Shown: positions 53,389-64,000 of the stretch, piece by piece
How the letters are laid out: every line of letters begins with the position of its first letter
How positions within the stretch are numbered: the stretch's first letter is position 1
The notes under the pieces: generated by a model
The model's database searches: none
What the model was told of the DNA's origin: nothing
What the model saw: only the letters and a program-made list of their open reading frames with translations
Source of the DNA: Flavivirga spongiicola
GTDB lineage: Bacteria; Bacteroidota; Bacteroidia; Flavobacteriales; Flavobacteriaceae
Direction of reading: 5' to 3'
DNA length: 64,000 nt
NCBI RefSeq assembly: GCF_030540825.1
Contig: NZ_JAUOEO010000001.1
Span: 3,733,001-3,797,000, forward strand
Made by a program: the position numbers and the translations under genes

Positions 53389-55218
53389 ATGAAAAATATA
53401 AAAACCTTAATAACATTTTCATTACTCCTACTTTTTATAACGGCGTGTAATGATGATTTTTTAGAAAAATTACCACAGGATTCACTTGCGGAAACGAATA
53501 CGTTTAGTACAAACAGTGCCATACAAGCCTATGCATGGCAATTTTATGAAATGTTTGAAGCACACAATGAAAGAACAGAAATCAGAATCGATGGTGATCT
53601 AACTAGAAGGCCAGGTACAGGCTTTGGGTTAAATAGAGAAGCAGATGCTGATTTAATTCAAATAAACACCAATGGTACAGGTAGAGATTATATTTGGGGT
53701 AGAGTGACGCTATCCGGGGCATCAGATCAATGGAATGTACCTTACCGCCAAATAAGAGCAGCCAATCTGTTACTTAAAAATGTGCCAGATTCTAACTTAG
53801 AACAAATTGACAAAGATCATTGGTTAAGTGTTGGTCTATTTTTTAAGGCATTCAATTATTTCAATTTAATGAAAACGTATGGCGATGTGCCATGGTTGGA
53901 AGAATTAGCAACCAATGAATCTGAGGAATTATTCGGACCAAGAACACCCAGAGATGAGGTAGCGGCAAATATTTTGAGAGACTTGTTATGGGCAGAAGCG
54001 CATATTAAAGATAATGTGACCTTAGAGAAAAAGGAAGTAGATAAAAGTGTGGTTAACGCACTAATCTCTCAATTCGGATTATTTGAGGGCACTTGGAGAA
54101 AATACCATAATTTAAGCAATGCTACTACATATTTGGAAGCAAGTGTTACGGCCTCAGAAAAATTGATAAATGAATTTCCTAACCTTCATCCAAAATTTGA
54201 TGAACTTCATAATAGTGAATCTTTAAATGGAGTAAATGGCATTATATTATATAAAGAATATAATGAAGAAGAAAACTGGTCTAATATGTCTACAACATTT
54301 AGGGCATCAAACTCAACCTGGGATATTACGAGAAAAGGTATCGATAAATTTTTAACTAAAGATGGTCTAAGTGTAACCAATCCTACTACGCCAGAATATC
54401 AGGCAGATAGGGATATGTTTGCTGAATTTAGAAACAGGGATAACCGATTACTTTATATGACACCAGCACCATATTTTGTAACCAGAGTTACTAATACCAC
54501 ATGGACATCAACAGGGAACCCAGCAGACGAAGAATATTTTTCGGTTTACGAAAGCATTAGTGATAATCTTCACAAGAGCCTTCCGGACTTAAACTGGAGA
54601 GGAAACTTAGTTTCAAGAGTACCTAACTTCAATCAAAATAGAGTTGCTGGTTTTAATAGAACGTTTTCTGGATATAGAGTTTGGAGGCATTATAACCAAC
54701 ACAATACAGGAACTTCTTCAGCTGATTTTGCCGATGCTCCTATATATAGAATGGGTGAAATATTGGTAAATTATGCGGAGGCTACATTTGAACTAGGTCA
54801 ATTTAACCAATCTATAGCAGATCAAACGATAAACAAGTTGAGAGTTAGGGGAGAAGTAGCACCCATAGTGATAGGAAATATAGATGCAAGTTTTGATCCG
54901 ACAGGAGACCCAGGTGTAGATCCTGTATTATTTGAAATAAGACGTGAACGTGCTATAGAGCTCATGGCAGAAGGATTCAGAAGAGAAGATTTAAGACGTT
55001 GGAAAAAAATGGACTATGCTTCAGAAGTTAAACTAGGCAGATGGATTACAGCAGCTAGTCAGAACAATAGAGTCCCTATCCAAAATGATGCATCCGAAGG
55101 GTATGTACAGACTGTACCTGGAACTCCTCCAGCTTTTTCAGATCATTACTATTTGTTTCCATTACCAACCGATCAATTAGTGATTAACCCGCAGTTAGAA
55201 CAAAACCCAGGATGGTAA
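53389..55218 (+). CDS. SusD/RagB outer-membrane nutrient-binding lipoprotein
   Basis: The lipoprotein signal ends LFITAC (Cys about 20), followed by the acidic NDDFLEKLPQDSL start typical of SusD. The helical core has WLSVGLFFKAFNYFNLMKTY near 150, the MGEILVNYAEATFELG motif near 460, RRERAIELMAEGFRREDLRRW near 525 (written in family blocks) and the ending FPLPTDQLVINPQLEQNPGW (C-terminal signature). It captures the oligosaccharide for the SusC encoded 16 bp upstream. The following surface lipoprotein gene starts 28 bp later. Confidence 0.95.
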   Translation: MKNIKTLITFSLLLLFITACNDDFLEKLPQDSLAETNTFSTNSAIQAYAWQFYEMFEAHNERTEIRIDGDLTRRPGTGFGLNREADADLIQINTNGTGRDYIWGRVTLSGASDQWNVPYRQIRAANLLLKNVPDSNLEQIDKDHWLSVGLFFKAFNYFNLMKTYGDVPWLEELATNESEELFGPRTPRDEVAANILRDLLWAEAHIKDNVTLEKKEVDKSVVNALISQFGLFEGTWRKYHNLSNATTYLEASVTASEKLINEFPNLHPKFDELHNSESLNGVNGIILYKEYNEEENWSNMSTTFRASNSTWDITRKGIDKFLTKDGLSVTNPTTPEYQADRDMFAEFRNRDNRLLYMTPAPYFVTRVTNTTWTSTGNPADEEYFSVYESISDNLHKSLPDLNWRGNLVSRVPNFNQNRVAGFNRTFSGYRVWRHYNQHNTGTSSADFADAPIYRMGEILVNYAEATFELGQFNQSIADQTINKLRVRGEVAPIVIGNIDASFDPTGDPGVDPVLFEIRRERAIELMAEGFRREDLRRWKKMDYASEVKLGRWITAASQNNRVPIQNDASEGYVQTVPGTPPAFSDHYYLFPLPTDQLVINPQLEQNPGW

Positions 55219-55246
55219 TAGAATTAACAACAAAAATTATAAGAAG

Positions 55247-56248
55247 ATGAATCATATAAAAAAATATATAAAAAGTGCCTCATTGAGTTTGGCAATGGTC
55301 ATGCTCCTTTTTTCTTGTACGAACGATGATGGCTATTTTAAAGGAGACATTGTAAAATCAGATCTTGCTCCGGTAGTATCTTTTACCGCATCTGAGACTT
55401 CTGTATTTTTCGGAAGTTCAGTAACATTTACTGATACTTCAACGGGCACACCAAGTTTATGGACCTGGAACATGCCGGGAGCAACACCAAGTTACAGTAA
55501 TGAAGCTAACCCCACTGTTCTTTATCAAAGTGCTGGAGTATATGATGTGACTCTAACCGTGCGTAACGAACATGGTGCCGATGAAACGGTATTAGTAGAT
55601 TATATTGAAGTAACAGCACCACCAATTGTAGATATTGACACTAAGGCACAAGTGAGATACACATTTGATGATGATAATTTAGATAGTGATCTTGATAAAG
55701 GTATACAAGATATCACGGCAACCGCTGGTGGTGCAACTCAATATGCCATTAGACCTGGCGGTGGTGGTGCTTATGTATGTAGTGGATCTAATCCGTTAAC
55801 CATTCCCGGCTATACCGGAGTAAATGGTGCTGGGTCAAGATCTGTAGCGTTATGGATAAAAACAACCCATGCAGGAACATCAGGTTTAGTACATTGGGGT
55901 AATGCTGGTACATTTAGTCGTTCTTCATTTAAGATGCAAAATACTGGTGTTTTACGTTATGAGTACCAAGGGGGCGGACACAATGCTTCAACGGTTGTTA
56001 ATGATGGAACATGGCATCACGTAGCTTATACCTATGATGGCGATACTATAAAGATATATGTAGACGGTACTGAAGATTTTTCTGTTTCTGGTATAACAGT
56101 TATTAATACTGGTAATACAGGAGAGACCGATGTAAATATAGGTTCCCAATTGGGAGGTTCTGTATGGCAAGGAACTATGGATGATGTTAGGATATTTGAC
56201 ACCGTATTAACGCCTGCAGAAGTTTTAACTTTAAGCGAAATTGATTAA
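55247..56248 (+). CDS. PKD-LamG surface lipoprotein (probable SusE/F-position glycan-binding protein)
   Basis: Of 333 residues, the first about 24 are a lipoprotein signal (VMLLFSC). A PKD domain spans about 45-125 (VSFTASETSVFFGSSVTFTD, LWTWNMPGATPSYSNEANP) and a LamG-like concanavalin-type jelly roll spans about 140-333 (SVALWIKTTHAGTSGLVHWG, DGTWHHVAYTYDGDTIKIYVDG, GTMDDVRIFDTVLTPAEV). It occupies the place right after susD where surface glycan-binding lipoproteins are usually encoded, so ligand binding at the cell surface is likely. The same two modules recur in two further proteins of this locus. Confidence 0.9.
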   Translation: MNHIKKYIKSASLSLAMVMLLFSCTNDDGYFKGDIVKSDLAPVVSFTASETSVFFGSSVTFTDTSTGTPSLWTWNMPGATPSYSNEANPTVLYQSAGVYDVTLTVRNEHGADETVLVDYIEVTAPPIVDIDTKAQVRYTFDDDNLDSDLDKGIQDITATAGGATQYAIRPGGGGAYVCSGSNPLTIPGYTGVNGAGSRSVALWIKTTHAGTSGLVHWGNAGTFSRSSFKMQNTGVLRYEYQGGGHNASTVVNDGTWHHVAYTYDGDTIKIYVDGTEDFSVSGITVINTGNTGETDVNIGSQLGGSVWQGTMDDVRIFDTVLTPAEVLTLSEID

Positions 56249-56291
56249 TAGACATAATCGAATTTTTTGAGTTAGTTTGATTATAATTTTT

Positions 56292-56324
56292 GAGGGTATT
56301 TAAAACTTTAAATACCCTCTTTTA
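56292..56324 (+). terminator. Intrinsic terminator after the susC-susD-lipoprotein genes
   Basis: GAGGGTATTTAAA (56292-56304) is complementary to TTTAAATACCCTC (56307-56319), giving a strong hairpin followed by a short T-run. It lies 43 bp past the lipoprotein stop and 63 bp before the sulfatase gene, so the sulfatase group is probably transcribed at a lower level by read-through or from its own promoter. Confidence 0.82.
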
Positions 56325-56387
56325 TCTAAAATTTAAATGATTTAGTTCGTTTCGTCAGCTTATCATAACCTTTTAAAATACCGCATA

Positions 56388-60643
<4,256 letters not shown>

Positions 60644-60660
60644 TAAAAGTTAAAAACTAG

Positions 60661-60834
60661 TATTGAATGAAGTGATTTAAACTTTTTGTGTTTCAGTGAA
60701 AATTAGACATTTTTTGTTCATTTGAAGGCTTTTTTAAGTTGCATAGTAGAGCTACGGAAGTGAAAAAAGACAAAAAAGGAGCGAAAAAGAGCAATTTTTT
60801 AGCAAATGGAAAAAGTTTAAATCACTTCAATATC
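60661..60834. repeat. 174-bp near-palindromic intergenic element (MITE-like)
   Basis: The outer arms GAAGTGATTTAAACTTTTT (60669-60687) and its exact complement (60810-60828) form a 19-bp perfect stem extended outward by TATTGA/TCAATA. The complementarity continues imperfectly inward through A/T-rich arms to an apical GTAG-AG-CTAC. The whole segment folds on itself. It fills nearly the whole gap between two co-directional genes and has no coding frame. It could be a miniature mobile element or a large mRNA hairpin. Confidence 0.75.
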
Positions 60835-60858
60835 ATTAATGCAATTAAATAATACATT

Positions 60859-63800
60859 ATGAATAGATTCTTGTTAAAAATAACTACTCTTTTTTTAACT
60901 CTATGCCCAATAATATACCAAGCTCAAGAGTATAAAAAAATGATGGATGACCCGCAGTATAATGTTTACGATGTTATAAAAAAGGGTCATGCATACTTTA
61001 AAGATAAAGACAAAGGCAAAGGATCCGGGTATAAACAATTTCAAAGATGGATTATAGCCAATGAAGATGTTTACTTTCCATCAGGAGATAGAACACAAGC
61101 CGATCCCAGATTGATTTATTATTTAGGAAAATCTAAACATGATTTAGAAGCCAGTTTAAAATCATCTAAAAGCAAAATACTAATAGACCCTATTCAAGAA
61201 AGTGAATGGGTAGAAATAGGTCCCTTTGTTGAATTAAAAGAACCATTTAGTGAAAAACGAAATGGTAATGGTAGAGTTGATGCCATTTGGGTTGACCCTA
61301 GCAATGAAAATCGTATTTATATAGGTTGTCGCGGAGGTGGATTATGGGTGACTACCAACGGTGGTCAAAACTGGACGCCAAAAACAGATGATCTGGGAAT
61401 TACAGGTATATGGAGTATGGCTGTGAATCCTAATGATTTTAATAATATATATATATCTACAAATGTTGGAGGAAGTGGTAATTATAGTATAGGTATTTTT
61501 AAAACTTCTGATGGAGGAAATACCTGGTTGCCAACGGGGTATGCTTTAGATATTACATCTACTTATACCCGAGTTCACAAATTAATTATCAATCCAAATA
61601 ATACAGATGTGCTGTTTGCAGGAACATCAACAGGGCTTTTAAAATCTACTGATGGATTTCAAACTTATACAACCGTACTTACAGGGAATATAACAGACAT
61701 TGAATTTAAACCGGGAGACCCTAGTATTGTTTATGCTACAAACAAATCAAATAATACACTGTATAGATCTACAGATGGCGGAGAAACATTTTCTACGACA
61801 ACGGCTGTAGGGTCTGATCCGCAGGTAGCGGTATCTGCTAATGCACCTAATAATGTATACTTTGCTGGAGATAATACAACTTATAAATCTACAGATAATG
61901 GCGTTTCTTTTGTACAAGGCGGTATACCTGACGAAGGAAAAGGCCAATATGGTGGTTTTGCTGTGTCTGACACGAATTCTAACTTAATAATTAATGGAAG
62001 TTTAGATACCTATAGATCTACCAATGGAGGTACAAGTTTTACAAAAGTCACCAATTGGATATATAACCAATCAACTGGAGTGGGAGGTAATTTTGTACAT
62101 GCAGATAACAGGGAAATAGAAGTTGTTAATGGTAACATTTATATGGGAACCGATGGCTGGTTGGTAAAAAGCACCGATGGCGGACTTAACTATGAAATTT
62201 TAACCTATGGAGTAGGCAACCATGAAATTTATCAACATGGTATGGGGGTTTCGCAATCTGATGATAACACCCTTGTAATTGGTGTTCAAGACAATGGAAC
62301 TAGCATTTGGTATGATGGGAAATGGAACCATTGGAAAGGTGGAGATGGTGGTACCAGTATGATTGACCATTCAGATAAAAACATCATTTATGGTTCTTTA
62401 TTTAATGGTGATTTTAAACGTACTGATACGGGAGGATTAACAAGCGGAAGAGTTGACTTGGGTGATACAAAGCCAGGGACATTACCACCTTTAATTCAGC
62501 ATCCAACCGAATCTGAAACCATTTTTCTGGGAGAAGGTAGTGGTCAAATCTGGAAATCTATAAATAAAGGCGGAACATGGGACGTTATTGGAGATCTTGG
62601 AGTGTCTGATGTTATTGACGAAATGGCTATCTCGCCGTCAGACCCAAATTATATCTACACATCTGTAAAAAACAGAATTTGGAGAACGACCGATGGTGGC
62701 ACTAATTGGTCTGAAATAACTGGTACATTGCCTAGTTTTGTCATTAAGGGTATTGCCATTGATTATGATGATCCAAACCATGTATCGGTTTGCTTTACAG
62801 GGTATGGTGCTAATACAAAATCTTATGAAACGACAGATGGAGGAACAACATGGTCTAACAATTCAACAGGACTTCCAAACCTAACAACATCTGATATTGT
62901 TTATGGGAATTCTTCAAACAATGCCCTTTATATTGCTACGGATATTGGGGTTTATTACACCGATGATTCTTTATCCGAATGGAAAGCATTTGGGTTAGGT
63001 TTACCAAACGTCGTTGTAAATGATCTTGAAATACAGCATAGTAGCCAGCGTCTATATGCCGCTACATGGGGACGTGGCGTATGGAGTGCAGAACTTGTAG
63101 GGGAAGAAGAACCGCCAACAAGTCGTTTTGGAGTTGATTTTCAAGACGTTTACGAGGGAGATACTTTAAATTTTATAGATAAATCCATTGGGTTTCCATC
63201 CTCTTGGAGCTGGACCTTCGAAGGTGGTACTCCAAATACGAGTACAGAACAAAATCCAAGTATTGTATACAATACTGCCGGAGTATATAAAGTAACATTA
63301 ACGGTTACTAATGATTATGGTACAGATACCAAAGAAGAAGTGGGGTATATAACGGTTAATGAAAAACTTCCGCCTGTGGCCGATTTTACCTCTGATGTAC
63401 AAACCGTTTTCGATGGCAATTTTATAAACTTTAGTGATACATCTCAAAATATCCCTACGTCTTGGAGTTGGACTTTTGAGGGCGGTACTCCCAGTACTAG
63501 TACAGAACAAAACCCGATAGTTAACTATAGTACTATTGGAACTTATAAAGTTAGTTTAACAGCCACCAATCAGTTTGGTTCTAATACCAAAGAAGTTGTT
63601 GACTATGTTACAGTAACAGAAAATCAAGGTTCCGGACCATTGCAAGCACATTTTAATTTCCAAAGTGATTTAAAAGATGCTTCAACCTATAAGAGAGATT
63701 TAATTGTTCAAGGGACCAATGGGATCACTTACGTTGATGATCATTTCGGAAACCCAGAAAGTGCTTATCAAATACTAAGTGGACAATATCTTGAAAATTC

Positions 63801-64000
63801 ATATACAGGTATTGGAGGTACCGGAGCACGTACCATAACAGCATGGATTAAAACAACAACAGCAGGAAGTAGAAAAACAGTAGTGTCTTGGGGAGAAAAT
63901 CAACCAGGGCAAATGTGGAATGTCATGGTTGAAAATGGAAATATTCGTATGGAAGGGGGAGGCTGTAATGTTCAAAATGATGATTCTACAGTAGAACGTC
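60859..64000 (+). CDS. Secreted sortilin/BNR-type propeller protein with two PKD domains and LamG (3' end beyond window)
   Basis: The frame starts at ATG 60859 with a signal peptide (to IIYQAQ) and is still open at the window end after 1047 codons. Residues about 80-750 form a VPS10/sortilin- or GH74-like BNR propeller with repeated STDGG-type Asp-box motifs (FKTSDGGNTW, LYRSTDGGETF, WRTTDGGTNW, YETTDGGTTW). Two PKD domains (about 753-833 and 837-918; both with SWTFEGGTP) and the start of a LamG domain (from about 926) follow. The PKD-LamG tail closely resembles that of the upstream DUF3472 protein. Glycan binding or depolymerisation at the cell surface is possible; catalytic acids of GH74 cannot be verified. 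A T9SS C-terminal domain may follow outside the window. Confidence 0.9.
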   Translation, partial: MNRFLLKITTLFLTLCPIIYQAQEYKKMMDDPQYNVYDVIKKGHAYFKDKDKGKGSGYKQFQRWIIANEDVYFPSGDRTQADPRLIYYLGKSKHDLEASLKSSKSKILIDPIQESEWVEIGPFVELKEPFSEKRNGNGRVDAIWVDPSNENRIYIGCRGGGLWVTTNGGQNWTPKTDDLGITGIWSMAVNPNDFNNIYISTNVGGSGNYSIGIFKTSDGGNTWLPTGYALDITSTYTRVHKLIINPNNTDVLFAGTSTGLLKSTDGFQTYTTVLTGNITDIEFKPGDPSIVYATNKSNNTLYRSTDGGETFSTTTAVGSDPQVAVSANAPNNVYFAGDNTTYKSTDNGVSFVQGGIPDEGKGQYGGFAVSDTNSNLIINGSLDTYRSTNGGTSFTKVTNWIYNQSTGVGGNFVHADNREIEVVNGNIYMGTDGWLVKSTDGGLNYEILTYGVGNHEIYQHGMGVSQSDDNTLVIGVQDNGTSIWYDGKWNHWKGGDGGTSMIDHSDKNIIYGSLFNGDFKRTDTGGLTSGRVDLGDTKPGTLPPLIQHPTESETIFLGEGSGQIWKSINKGGTWDVIGDLGVSDVIDEMAISPSDPNYIYTSVKNRIWRTTDGGTNWSEITGTLPSFVIKGIAIDYDDPNHVSVCFTGYGANTKSYETTDGGTTWSNNSTGLPNLTTSDIVYGNSSNNALYIATDIGVYYTDDSLSEWKAFGLGLPNVVVNDLEIQHSSQRLYAATWGRGVWSAELVGEEEPPTSRFGVDFQDVYEGDTLNFIDKSIGFPSSWSWTFEGGTPNTSTEQNPSIVYNTAGVYKVTLTVTNDYGTDTKEEVGYITVNEKLPPVADFTSDVQTVFDGNFINFSDTSQNIPTSWSWTFEGGTPSTSTEQNPIVNYSTIGTYKVSLTATNQFGSNTKEVVDYVTVTENQGSGPLQAHFNFQSDLKDASTYKRDLIVQGTNGITYVDDHFGNPESAYQILSGQYLENSYTGIGGTGARTITAWIKTTTAGSRKTVVSWGENQPGQMWNVMVENGNIRMEGGGCNVQNDDSTVER

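Overview
The window is AT-rich chromosomal DNA from a member of the Bacteroidota, most likely a marine, polysaccharide-degrading Flavobacteriaceae. The evidence is two SusC/SusD pairs, a hybrid two-component regulator, a FecI/FecR-type sigma/anti-sigma pair, a SprF-like protein paired with a large protein carrying a type IX secretion (T9SS) type B C-terminal domain, lipoprotein signals, and PKD/LamG surface proteins. I found no tRNA, rRNA, CRISPR array or insertion-sequence transposase.

Region 1 (1-9606, + strand) is a tight sugar-utilisation operon. It holds the 3' part of a GH3 glycosidase, an APC permease, a secreted M20 amidohydrolase, an SGNH (sialate O-acetylesterase-type) esterase, xylose isomerase and xylulokinase. 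Xylan or xylo-oligosaccharide use is the simplest reading.

Region 2 (9725-32867, - strand) is a long co-directional block read from the sigma factor leftwards: ECF sigma, FecR anti-sigma, SusC with an STN signalling domain, SusD, two surface lipoproteins, an FG-GAP/UnbV lipoprotein, a very large DUF1592-type multi-haem protein, a Tat-exported DUF1552 protein, a FucP-like permease, a di-haem cytochrome c peroxidase and a PQQ-like propeller lipoprotein. It contains no glycoside hydrolase. Its downstream half is an envelope redox module, and this is the best candidate in the window for an undescribed system.

Region 3 (33357-40477, - strand) encodes a secreted DUF4347-like protein, an 1883-residue surface protein with 17 near-identical 35-residue calcium-binding repeats and a T9SS type B signal, and a PorP/SprF-family partner. 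It looks like an adhesin or gliding-type operon and ends in a strong intrinsic terminator.

Region 4 (40990-44175, + strand) carries a GMC flavoprotein and its Tat-signal small subunit. They are preceded by a decayed duplicate of the GMC promoter and 5' end and by an orphan reading frame.

Region 5 (44170-64000) is a second polysaccharide utilisation locus. A 1368-residue hybrid regulator (- strand) is divergent from a GH109-like oxidoreductase, SusC, SusD, a PKD-LamG lipoprotein, a sulfatase, a DUF3472-PKD-LamG lipoprotein, and a sortilin/BNR propeller-PKD-PKD-LamG protein that runs off the window. The divergent intergenic region holds hairpins and an 11-bp direct repeat with 22-bp period, a plausible regulator operator. 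A 174-bp near-palindromic element precedes the last gene.
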